DNA from: Ichthyophthirius multifiliis
Lineage: Eukaryota; Ciliophora; Oligohymenophorea; Hymenostomatida
Direction: 5' to 3'
NCBI RefSeq assembly: GCF_000220395.1
Contig: NW_004086185.1
Coordinates: 1-48,401 of the forward strand
DNA: 48,401 nucleotides
The notes under the pieces were generated by a model. The model worked only from the letters and a program-made list of their open reading frames with translations. It did not search any database and was not told where the DNA came from. Below, in pieces: positions 24,608 through 37,410 of the stretch. Numbering within the stretch: the first letter of the stretch is position 1; every line of letters starts with the position of its first letter. Both the position numbers and the translations under genes were made by a program.

Positions 24608-27600
24608 ATGTTGTTGTCTTAGTATAATTCTATTATGGGAACTCCAATATAAGCAAGCTCTTCTTAAAAATCAAAAAAATTTCAAACTGATTATAATGTA
24701 AACGAATCTAAGAAGTAGATAAGCAAAGTAAAATAATAATTCTTTAAAAAATAAACAATAACAAAAAATAAACAATAACAATAAAAAAAAAATAAAAAAA
24801 TAAAAAAAAGAAATAATATAGAAAAGCATTTTGTATGATAGAAAAGTTTCTTTAAAATTCTTAATAATAATATATGAAAATTGATGATCCAACCCTTTTA
24901 AAATTATCACGAAGATATATTTATTCTGGCTTATAAATTCTATAAGATTATATAAATTAAGGTGAAATTTTAACTAAAAAACATTTCTACACAATCCTTA
25001 TAAAAATTTCTAATATGGCAGAAAAATAATATTAATCCTTAGTTAATATGTAAGTTGAAATTATTAATTAATCTAACTTTAATGATTAGGTTCAAGAAGA
25101 TAATTCAAATATTAGTATAATGCAATCTTCTACTCGTTAAAGAAATTAAACTGTTCCTTTATCTTTTTATAATAGCATTATGATTAAGTATAAATCTTAA
25201 GAAAAATTTTAGGAAAAATTACAAGAGTAAAAACAAGGAAATAATACAAAGTCTATAATAAATGATAAACCTAAAAATAAATGTATTCTTTAAGAAAGAA
25301 AATGTATAGAAAATATATTAAAATAATTTTTTATTATTTTTTTTTTTTTTAAATATTTTTTATTTTATTTTTAAAAATAGTTTTATTTTACTTTGAAGAT
25401 TATTTAAAAAATATAATTAGTATTTGCTTAAAATGGTCTTAATATTGGATGGCGTATTTATTATTTTTTTAATTATAAATCAAAATACTATAATTTAAAG
25501 AAATAATGATATTATACTTGCAATATATTTTTCTAATTTCACATAAAACATAATAAGCAACAAAGAGTTTAAATAGTCTCGAGTAATTATATATATAGAA
25601 ATAAAATATTTTATGATAAGTTTTATAAAATTATAGTATATTTAAATTGTTGATTCTTCTTTCTAACTATGCTTTTAAATAGCAAAAATTTAATTATAAT
25701 TAGAATAATATTAGCCTTGTTTAGAATCATGTTATAAAGCTTATGAACTTTTACAAAAATAAATATATTAATAAATGAATGTTATCTTATATATACAATC
25801 TGATGAAAAAAACAAGATTAAATATAATAGAGAAAAGAATATTTTAGCAATAAAAGTATATAATAAACAATATATATCAAAGAAAATTTATTATTTTAAA
25901 TAAAAATAAGATAAAATAAATTATAATGCTACTTAGTTTAATTTATATTATATATGAAAATAAATTCAATATTTCTCGCTTATATGAAACTCTAAATTTA
26001 ATTGAATGGTTGATGGGACTTTATTTAGAAGACAATTAAGAAATAAACAATATGTTTAGAATAATGAAATCTTAATTTTAAGAAAAAGTATTTATTTTAT
26101 TATTTCTTTTATAATAAAAAATATAGTATGGAAATTATTTATATGAAACTGCAGAAATAAATTAAATTTTAATGTAAATTTTTAATGATGAAAGAAGAAA
26201 TATTTATTTAGAAAAAATAGAAAAAAATTCCTATTTAAAATAAGATTTTGACTAAAATAATTTTATAAACGAATATTTTTATTCAAAATATAATTAATAA
26301 GAACTAAATTCTTCCCAATATATAATACATAGGTAAAAATAAAAAGGATAAGAAAATACAAGGAATTAATAATCATTATTTTAAACTTAAGGGTTTATGA
26401 ATGAATTATTAGGAAATATAGAAACTAAATAAATTAATGAAGATGAAATATCAATATCAAATAATAATTTATTTTCAATAACAAAATATATGACTGAGAC
26501 TACATTATAAAATCCAGGTTTTTAGAGCCGAAAAACTAATAATTTTAAAAAAATAATTTCTGAAAATAATCTATTAAATCCTAAAAAGGAATTAAATAAA
26601 CAAAATAGTTTAGAATAGAAATATTTGAAACCTTATTTCGGACATAAGAAATTATAAATAAAAAGAAAATAATATTAAAAATAACCATTTTCAAGAATAA
26701 GCATTTTCTCAACAAGTAAAACAATTGAATAAGAAAAAACAATTGTTTCCTAAATTTTAAGCCATAATGATAGTTTAAAAAATAACGAATATTAAAATAA
26801 ATTTTATTCCTAAATTCAATAAAAATCATAATAAAAATTTAAATTATAAAATGATAAATCAAGCCTAGAAGAATACATGAGTGGATATATTTAATCAAAA
26901 ATGGATTCAAAATAATAATTCTTTGATTTATAAAATATTATTTAATAAACTGAAAGGGAAAAAAATGAAGATAAAATTCATTAAAATTAACTTAATATGC
27001 GTTTAAAACTTATTAATTTGAAAAGATTATATGGTAATGGAACTACTTTATAAAATAAAACAAATAATGACTAAAAAGATAGTTAAATAATTAATAATAA
27101 ACATAAAATTAAAATGAAAGTTTAAAATCATGCAGATTTAAGTTCTAACAAAATATATGCTTAAGATTTCGTTCATCAAACTAAAGAAATTAAAAAAGAA
27201 ATAGCAACTGAAGTAAAAGCGAAATTAAATGATAAAGAAAAAACAATTAGAAATCATGTCTATGAAAATATAAAAAAAGTTGTTCCCTTATTTGATTTAG
27301 GATATATTTAAGGTAAACCAAATTAAAAAGATTAAAATGAATAATAAGAATTAGTATAACAAAATAAATCTTATAAAAAATAATATAATCATTAAGAATT
27401 TTACTAATAAACTGAAATGCTTATTAAAGATATGATCAATAAAAAATAAAAAGAAATTAATTAGGTAAATAATACTACAAAAATAGATATAGCAAAAATA
27501 ATTAAAAAAGAATCGAAAACTCGGAATTAAGACCCTAAACATATGATTCCTTCTCATAAAATTCAAGTTTAAAAAGATTAAGTGGCTGAATAAGTCAAGT

Positions 27601-27825
27601 ATTATTAATTTATTATATTTAAAATATTTTAATATTATTTTTAGAAAATAAGCATCTTTATATCATTAAAATATGATAATGAAAAATGGAAATTTAGCTG
27701 ATAGTACGCATGTATATAGCATTTGGTAATAATTAAAAAAAACTTCTAATATTTATGAACTAACATAACTAAGACTTAAATTAGATAAAAATTAAAAATC
27801 CCCATAAAATATTATTTATTAATGA
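24608..27825 (+). CDS. Unrecognised Gln/Asn/Lys-rich protein, several exons
   Basis: I do not recognise this protein. Exon 1 begins at ATG 24608 (MLLSQYNSIMGTPIQASSSQ) and ends at 24727. An 83-bp intron (24728-24810) leads into KQYRKAFCMIEKFLQNSQQQ and a helical stretch (LSRRYIYSGLQILQDYINQG). The central exons (about 25380-25960) are only partly resolved. They include LVFAQNGLNIGWRIYYFF and CLESCYKAYELLQKQIYQQM, which look like TPR-type helix pairs, but no clear consensus repeats are present. From about 25970 to 27598 one long frame is open. It is hydrophilic, Gln/Lys/Asn-rich and probably disordered, with a coiled-coil-like part (QTKEIKKEIATEVKAKLNDK). An intron (about 27599-27644) precedes a last exon ending at TGA 27823 (HVYSIWQQLKKTSNIYELTQ near the end). 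A split into two genes is possible around 25330-25960. A ciliate-specific protein is the likeliest reading. Confidence 0.55.
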
Positions 27826-29167
27826 ATATAAAAATATAATAAAATAAATATATATAATTATAAAAATATTTAAATATATATATTAATAATTATATATATA
27901 TATATATATATATATAAATTAATTTCGTTTTATTTAATTTTTTTTATACTTTTTTTTTATACATAAAATTATCTTAATTTATATTATTTTTTTATTTTTT
28001 ATATTATTTTATATAATATAATATTTACTTTTTAAATTTAATAAAATAAAAAAATTATATATTTATTTATAAATTTTAGATATATTGTGTTTTAATTTAA
28101 TTTTAAGTATAATATTTACCATTTGTTAATTATAAAATTTTATTTCAAATATTTTCAAAATATATTTGCTATTTTCTTTATTTATTACAATAATTTATTT
28201 TAAATATGTTTATAAATAAATTAAAAAAATAATATATAAATAATGAATATTATATTAAATAAAATATAAAATATTATTAATTTATAATTTAATGTAATAT
28301 TAAAATAAGAAAATAAATAAAATATATTTAAAAAAAAGAGTAATATATTGTGTTATTATCTATAATTTATTTAAAAAAAACTGATATAGGTGTAATAATT
28401 TATTAGGTTTTGAAAAATTTTATATAAAATAATTTTTAAACTGTAATAAATATATATAGACATAACTTAAATACAATTAATAATTATTCATATTAAATAT
28501 AAACTTAAATAAATAAATATAATATAAATAAATAATAGATAACTATAAAATTAGCCAATTATTTTAATTATAATTTTTTAAAATAAATTTTTAGTTAAAT
28601 ATTATGAAATATGTCATAATGTAATAATTTTTTATAAAAAATTATTTTTTATAAACTATAAAAATATTTTCTTAATAATTATATACTATTTTGAAATAGT
28701 AATTATAATTAGATTCTTAAAATAGATATATTAGAATAAATAAATACTTAGAATAAAAAAATATATTAGTTAAAAGATAAACAACGAAAGTATATAATAA
28801 TATAAAAAATCTATAATAAAATGAAGAAAAGTAAAGAAATATAAATAATAAATAATAAATAAAAAATAAAAAATAAACATTATATATTATAATTTATAAA
28901 AATAAATTTATATGACTTTATTTTTTTTAATTTTAATATTAAATTGCATTTTATTTATAATTAAGAAAAACTTGTTTTATTTAAATATATTCTTATATAA
29001 TTTCTTTTTTAAATAAATTAAATTAAATTTCATTTCAGTTTATTTATTAAATATTTTTTTTGTTTACTTTTAATATAAGATAATAGTCATTTATAATTTA
29101 TATTTAATTTAAATTTTTTTTTTAATAAAATACTGTATTTAATAAATATTTATAATATATTTTTTCA
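27826..29167. other. Long AT-rich spacer, no gene seen
   Basis: About 1.3 kb of nearly pure A/T between two plus-strand genes. TA runs occur near 27890-27915. I looked for short exons and RNA-like folds and found nothing with codon character. Confidence 0.6.
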
Positions 29168-30194
29168 ATGGATAATCAATAAAATGGAGAAGCTTAACAA
29201 AATCAATTGTAATTTCTCACAATCAAATAAAAAGAAAAGATTCAATAATTATTTAAAAATGTACTATATTAATTTATTTATAAAAAATAATGAAAAAACT
29301 TATATTATTATTTTAAATATAGTAAAATTAAATTTGTAAATTTAGTAAATAGTCTCACATATTTTAAAAAATAATATAAAATTCAAAGTCTTCATTAAAA
29401 TACGAAATTTTATAAAAAGCAAAAGAAGAATAGTTAACTAAAAAAAAAATTTTTTTATTTTTTTTTCATTAAATAAACAAAAATAAGAATATAGCAATAA
29501 GAATAAAAAAAATAAAAAGATAAGTAAAATGAATAAAATTAAGTCAAAATTTAAAAAATTAAATTAGAAAATATGGAATAAAACTAAATATAAAATTAAA
29601 ATATCGATCAAATTAAAGATTTGATATAATAAAATGAATAAATAACTTTTAATAATTTAAAATTTAATAGACATCTAAAAAGTGCAAGTACACCAAAATA
29701 CATAATAAAGAGTATAAAAACATAAAAAAAAATAAACCAGGATATATAATAACAAGAATTAAAAATAAATATAAAGCCAATAAGTTAAAAAAATGAAAAA
29801 TAAATAATAAAAAATTAAAATATTATATCTTTAAGTTAAAGAAAATATTTTAATTCTATGCATTAAAAATTAAATAAAATAAACGCTTTAGTGTTCAGTA
29901 GAAATTCAACTAAAAGTTCATTTTATGAATATTTTTAAAAAACAAGCGAAAAAAATACAAATACAACAAATACTACAATGTATAACTTGAATTATAATTA
30001 ATTTTTAAGAAATCGTTAAGAAAGCCTAAATAATACAAAAATTAAAAGCAATAATTATAATGATATTGATGATTTATAAAAATAAGATAATAAAAAAATA
30101 TAATTAAAATTAGAAATATAAGATATCAATATAGATAAAAAATAATAATATAAAAACTTAAAATTAATATAAAAAAAATAAATTTTATATTAAA

Positions 30195-30238
<44 letters not shown>

Positions 30239-33200
30239 GAATAATAATTATAATAATATTAATATTGATAATAATTATTTTAATATTAATGACAATTTTA
30301 ATGATAATAATAATGTTAACAATAAGTTTAATTATTAATAATTAGGTATATTATTATAAAAAAAAATCCTGATGATAATAATTCTTTATTTTTTTCAGAA
30401 AAAAAAACTTTTCTAATTCAAATATTAACATTAATAATAATATATTATAATCAAATATTAGAGAAATTTAAAATAAGAATAATTAAATTAGTTAAAAAAC
30501 TTATGATTTTTTCAATACATTAAATAATACTAATAATCTTGATAAAAAAAAATTAGTCTTAGTTAATAAATTTAAAATAATAGTTTTTTTGAAAAAAATT
30601 AATAAGAATTATTTTTTGAAAATAGAAATATTTCAAAAACTTAGTAATTTTTAGGAAATAATTTAGAAAACAAAAATTCCCTATATAATATTATAAATGA
30701 GAATTATTTACTTTCAAATATAGATTTCTAATATGAACAAACAAATTAATCTAGATTATTTTCAATGGAAACAGAAAAAATGATATATGATGAAAAAGAA
30801 GTATAAAAAAGATTTAAATTAAATAAATTAAGGACTTAAAGTTTATTTGAAACAAATGATAATTTTAAAAATGATCTTGTTTATTTAAAAACATGTTTTT
30901 TTTTGAACAAAATTAATATTTCTGAATAAGCTTTTAATTTATATAGTAAGAAAAAAGATGTAGTTTTTTTAAAAAAATAATAATTTAATTAAATAAGATT
31001 TCTATAATTTAAACGAATAAAAAAAAAATATAATTAAATAATAAAAATCCAATATAAAAGATAATATATTACAAAATAAGCATTGTATAAATTAAATTAT
31101 TCAATAAATAAAAAAGGAAAGGAAAATTTAAAAAGAAATAAATAATTTTCCTTAATTTAATCGAAAAAATATAAACCTAAAAAATCTTATGGAAAAAAAT
31201 CTAAAAGAAGACCAAAAAAAAAACGAAGAAATTTAACTTATTTATTTTATAAAAAACAGATAAAATCAAAATATTTATTTAAATAAAAAATAATTCGAAA
31301 ACTTGCTTCGATTTTTAAAATAAAGCAATTCTTATATTAATTTCTAAAATTAAAATTAAAATTTTCAATAAGCAAATAGTAATATAAATTTTCCTACTGA
31401 AAGTAATATAAATAATAATTAATAATAACTTAATGAATCTAACTAATCTTAAAATTTTTAAAAAATTGGACCAAGAAACAGAGTCGAATAATTAAAGACT
31501 GAAGAAATAGAAGATTAATAATATCCTGTTAATATTATTAAAAAAAATGTAAAAACTAAATAAACTAATTAAAAATCTTCTTATTATAAACATTATAAAA
31601 CTTCTAGTGAATAAGCAATTATGGAAAATATTGATTAACTTCAAGTTAGTTTATTAGTTGATTTTAAAGAAATTATATAAATATCTTCAAGCCGTAATTT
31701 TTATTATATATATATTGTTTTTAATTTTTGTTAAAAATATTTATTTTAGCTGTTAGTGCTATTACTAATAATACACCATCTAATTTCAAAAAAGTATTTA
31801 AAAAAAGACTAATTTCTCAGATGTTTTGAAGAAAAATAATTTATGTTTTTTAAATCAAGATTATAATATAAACTAAGATATAAGATCTAAAGTAGTTAGT
31901 TTTCCAAATTTTGTTTAAATAGCTGAGAGTTTTGATATCGGTGTATATTTTATGTATTTATTTAATTTGTTTATTAACTTATAATTATTTTTAATATTAT
32001 TTACTCATACATATAATATATATATATATATATATAATAGAGTGAAATCGGAAATTAAGTATCTATTATTGATTAGGATTCATTTATTAAAAGTTTCCTT
32101 TAGATTTAGAAACTGAAATACAATAATAATATAAGGAATAAGATAATGATGATAAATAAATTATAGAGTAAATAAAGGATATAAATTAGAAATGCAAAAA
32201 CATTTCTTCGAATAATTTTTTTTTGACTTTTATTAGAATGAAACAGTTTTTATAAAAAGTACTTTTTTTAGGATTTTTTTATTTAAAATAAAAAAACAAA
32301 AATAGTTAATAAAAAAAGCTAGTGGATTTTTCAAATATTAACTATAATACTTTATAAAACATTATCCTTCTTTTAAATTTTTAAGATAGATACATGGAAA
32401 ATAGCTATTATGGATAGTTTCTTATAAAATTACTGACAGAAAGAACATATTAAATAATAAACACATTATAATATTAAAATCTTTAAGTAAATATTAAAAA
32501 AAATATTTTATTTTTAAAGTCGAAAATAAAAAAAAAGATAAATTTTATTTTGAGATTTAATTATAAATAAATGAAGAAATTATAAATAATATAAATTAAC
32601 CATATTAAACAATATGGCCTGTTTATGATTTAGCATTAGACAATTATTTTAAACAAACAATTCATAAAATATATTAATATAAAGACTCAAACTTATAAAT
32701 AAAAGATTAAATAAAAAAATATAGCTTTCTGATTTTTAAACCTTAAGATGCTTATTAATAGCTATCAAATTTAGATTTAATAAGTATAGAAAAAATAAAG
32801 GAAAAATTAAACTTTTTAATAAAGCATTATATGAATATAAAATAAAAAGAAAATGGATTCAATATAATATTCGACCCAGAAAAAGACTAAATAAATTCAC
32901 TAATATTAATTCCTTTAAAAAAAAAGCTTGAAAAAATTCGAAAATAGAAATTATAGCTTAAGACTTAAAAAAATATAATTGTTTTATTGAAAAGCTTTTA
33001 TTAAAATTTATATTTTTGTAATTATTAAATTAGTTAATAAAATTAAAGTCTTTATGATTCTTTGGAAAAAAGAAGTTTGGAAAGAAATTAAGTTCATATA
33101 GATAAAAAAATAAATTAACTTATAATCGAAAAACCAATAATATTATCATTCATAAAGAAAATTGAAAAAAATAAATATTTTTATATTACAGTTAAGTTAT

Positions 33201-36200
33201 GTTTAAAATAAGGATATAATATTTTAAAAAGTAAAGAAAGTTAGAATTTCTCATTTTTTATTTAAGGAAAAAATCTTAAGTCCTTTAAAAATTTATATCC
33301 AAAAGAAATTAATATGGAAGATATTTTAGAAAATAAAGGAAGTTTATTTTATTTTGTAAAATATGTGAATAAATTTATTATAAGTGATTATATAGAAAAG
33401 AAATTTTGTAAAAAATTAATTAATTATTTTGATAGAATTTTATAATTAGAAGTCGAAGATAAAAACTCTAGATAATTATATGAATATAAATTATAAAATT
33501 CATTTTTTTAATCAAACAAATTTAAAAATTATATATAAAACTTTACAGAAAATGATGATAATTATAGTTATTTAAATAATTTTATTTTATAAAGTATTAT
33601 TTTTTAAAATTTATAATAAAAAAATTAACTCCAAACTATTTTTGATGAAAAGTTTAATATTGATTATTAAAATTTTATTTAAAATTAAAAAAATATTAAT
33701 GATTTATAATAGGAAGAATATTATGTAATAAAAATATATAATATATATTTTTATATTCTTAAATATATTTTATAGGAAATAAAGAAGTAAAATTCTATAA
33801 ATAACATAACTATTAATAATATCTCTGGTTATTTCTAGAAAAGTAACGAAGATACATAAAATATGAATTTATAAAATAAAACATAAATACTTTAGTTAAT
33901 AAATGGATAAACTAAATATTTTAATGACTAAATAATAAGTATTTTAAAGTTTAAGTTTACAAATGTTGATGAGTTTTCATGTATTTTTAAAAAATTAGGG
34001 AACTAAATAATTTTATAATTAAAGAAAATATAAACCAATTAAAAATTTAATATAAGTAAATATATTTTTATTATTTATATTTTTTTTTGTTTTCTTAAAA
34101 AAAAAAAAAAAAAAAAAGTATTAAATAATTAAAAACAAATTTAAATTTTTAAGAATTTAATGAAAAATAAATAAAATTAATATAATTAAAATAATACTTT
34201 GTAAAAAAAAATCGAATATTTCTTTCTTAAATAGATAATAGAATAAAAATAAACTTTTTAAGGTTCAGAATACACTGCAAAGATTTTAGATGAATAACAT
34301 GGAAATTTACACCTTAATATTAAAAATCTCAAAACTTTAAATAATGTAAAGTATTAATTATTCCAAAACTAAGATGATTTAATTCGTTTTTATTTCAAAT
34401 AAAAAAATTAATTTGTTTTAAAATTATAACATTTGGAGACTGTTTTTATTACTGTTTAATCTTATAAATTCAAATTCAATTACTTAAATATTTCAGATGA
34501 GTTAAAACTATTAATAGTATTGGATATTTAACCAAAAGACTCTAAATCAAAATAATATAGAATATTTTTAAACTTTCTTGATATTTAAAAAATTAATCCT
34601 TAACTTCTTTCTGAAATCTATGATTAATTTTAATTTAAAAATATTTATAATTTAATTAAAGAATTAAGTAAAAATATCTCCTGTATTAGATATTATTTAG
34701 GATATACTCCTATATTTTTATTTTGTAAGAATTTTTTTTTTTGTTATTTTATTTTTATAATATTTTAGAAGTATGTAATATAATAAGTATAAGTGAATAA
34801 TTGAATAATAAATAAAATAATACTGATTTGAATTTGAAAAATAATAGAAGAACTTCAAATATGATTTTACTTAAACGAATTTTAAAAAATAGTTATAAAT
34901 ATAATAATTAAATAGAATATTTAAAAAATTCATTAAGTAAGCATGATTTTGAATTTAATTAATAAAATAAATAATATAAATAATAATTTTTAAAAAATTA
35001 AATACCCTAAAGTCGAATAATATTATAAACAGCAAAAAGAATAGGAAATAATTATGCTATATTTACAATTATAAGAGTAAAAAATAATCAACAAATATAT
35101 AATAATATCATAATATCAATAAAAAAAAGGATGTTATTATATAAAAGTGGATTTTTCATATATATTTTCCTAAATCTTGTAGAAATATAAATTGTATTTT
35201 TACAGAAACAGAATTAGAAGAATTAAAAAATGATTTTATTTTATAAAATATTTCTTTTAAAATAATGTTCTTTTCAGAAAATCCATAATTTAAGCCTTTT
35301 AAAACTTACCTAGAATTTTGTAGAAGATTAAATATTAAATTGCCTAATTTTAGTTAGCCTTTATAAGACAATAACGAAAGCTTAAAAATAATATTAGAAT
35401 CTTAATAAAATACAAGAAAAAGAAGTTTAACAAATTAATATTTTTTATATAATAATAAAAAAAAAAAAAATAGATTTTAAACTCAATCCTGGAAAAAACA
35501 TACTCTAATAAATAATATTGAAAAACATTAAATAAATATTAAATAAAAAAACATAATATATCAAAATAGATCAATTAACTCATAAAGCAAAGAAAAGAGA
35601 AGAAAATTTGATAAAATTTAAATAAATAACTGACTAATAAGACAAAATATTCTAGATTTAATAAATTAGATATCGCAAAAAACATATTAATAAATTAGTA
35701 GAATAAAAAATTTGGGAAAATATAATATTAAATAGTTCCTTTTAACTTGATAAATCATACCAATAAACTGCCTTGTAAATTGGGAATGTAAAATTGACAA
35801 TAAAAGAAATTATGTTTAGTGATTAATTAGCTATAAAAAAATAAGGGTAATTTTTTATTCAAATTAGTATTGAACTATTTAATATTTGCCATAATCCTTC
35901 TTTATTAGGATATAAAAATGTCTATATTTAATACATATTATTAATAATTTAATTTTATATATATATATAAAAAAAAGGATGAAAATTTATAAATAACATT
36001 ATAAGAAAGTAAAAAAAATATTTTAGATTTTTATTTTACAACAATAGAGTTCATTCCTTATTAATCAACATCTAAATTTAATTTTTTAATAAATAATTAC
36101 AGTATAAATTAATAAGAATTATAAAGTTTAGAATTAAACCTAAGATAAATTCTAAATTTATATATAGCGGAAGGTTTTGCCAAATTTCAATCAAATTATT

Positions 36201-36934
36201 TGAATTAAAAAATAACTTATTCTGATTTAAAAGTTTTAAGTAGTTTTCTTGTTTATAAAATAAAATCATAAGGATTTATAAATTTAACATAAAAAAATAA
36301 TAAACATTTCCAAAAAAATTTAAAAAGTGGTACTATATTCAGAAATATTAAAGAAAAGTTCATTTTTTTAAGAATCGGAAAGAAAATAGAAGAAAAACAA
36401 TAAAATTAAAAAAATAATAATGATTAGACTACTATAGCATAAAAAATAGTTACATTTTAATTAATGGGTCAAAATTATAAAAAACCAAAAGCAACTTAAG
36501 ACTTATTAAATAACAATAGTAGTTTTTGTTAAAAGTAAAAATAAAATCACTAAAAAAATAATTTTTAATTTCAAAACTTTAGCTAAACATTGAAAATATA
36601 ACGCGAATCTAAACCTAAAAATATCATTATAAATTCTAATAATGTTATTTATATCTATGATTGTATTGTTGATGTCAAAAACAAAATTATTTTAAGAGTG
36701 CTTTACTATATTAATGATAGTTGCTTTAGATTTATTATGTTTAAAAATGGATCTTAGTGCTCAGTTATTAGATTTCATAATATTGAGTATTTTCAAAAAA
36801 AATAAGGTCTTTTTAAAATATATATCAAAGCTGAAATGTATAATACTATTATTTAAAGAGCTGCCTTAATTATGAAAAAAAAAATGAAAAAATTGTTTTA
36901 TTTGTAATATAATTTATTTTTGAAAACGAATTGA
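29168..36934 (+). CDS. Very large Asn/Gln-rich protein with C2-like stretches, unrecognised
   Basis: I do not recognise the family. ATG 29168 opens MDNQQNGEAQQNQLQFLTIK, followed by an intron near 29260-29320. The first 2.4 kb is Asn/Lys/Gln-rich and includes an (AAT)n tract at 30197-30240. From about 32510 a long frame becomes more ordered (TIWPVYDLALDNYFKQTIHK; NFSFFIQGKNLKSFKNLYP). Segments near 34205-34730 (NLHLNIKNLKTLNNVKYQLF; FKFNYLNISDELKLLIVLDI) and 35760-35900 (IGNVKLTIKEIMFSDQLAIK) have the alternating-strand pattern of C2 domains. The C terminus (DCIVDVKNKIILRVLYYIND; FIMFKNGSQCSVIRFHNIEY) is beta-rich and ends at TGA 36932. Introns are visible at about 33724-33774, 34050-34121, 34724-34767 and 35921-35969. 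Tandem C2-like units in one giant protein bring C2CD3-type centriole proteins to mind, but this is weak. Two or more adjacent genes cannot be excluded, and the exon joins near 31700-32230 are unresolved. Confidence 0.5.
30197..30240. repeat. (AAT)n microsatellite
   Basis: A trinucleotide run of about 14 units that in the plus frame encodes asparagine, inside the low-complexity N-terminal third of the giant protein. Imperfect AAT units continue to about 30340. Confidence 0.85.
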
Positions 36935-37410
36935 TTTATTTTTATAAACTATATACAAATATTTTTTTTTTTTTTTATAAATATATCCATTATAAAATTT
37001 CATTTTTTTTATTTTAATTTAAATATATTTATTTATTTAAGTCTTTAACTTTTTTGATCTATATAATTAGTATTTTATATAAAATAATATTAATTAATAG
37101 AAATAAGTATATAATTTAATAATCAATTTTTTTGCTGACGATATTATAATTAATTGTATTATCAAAAAATAAAATAATATAGAAAAAATTATAGCTATAA
37201 TATAATTTTTATATAGAATTTTTTTAAAAAAAATATTATTATTTTTATTTTATTTTTATCACAATTATATTATTTATGTGTTTTATTTCTTTTTATCAAC
37301 AAAATAAATAAGAATTATTTTATTTTATATACTAATTACTATTACAATATATTTTATATAACTTTTATATATTATTCTTGTGAAAAAAAAAAAAAAACAT
37401 AAAAAAACAA
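36935..37410. other. AT-rich spacer, no gene seen
   Basis: Spacer between two plus-strand genes, containing the promoter of the kinase gene. Only A/T runs are visible, with poly-T at about 36961-36977 and poly-A just before the kinase start. Confidence 0.6.
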
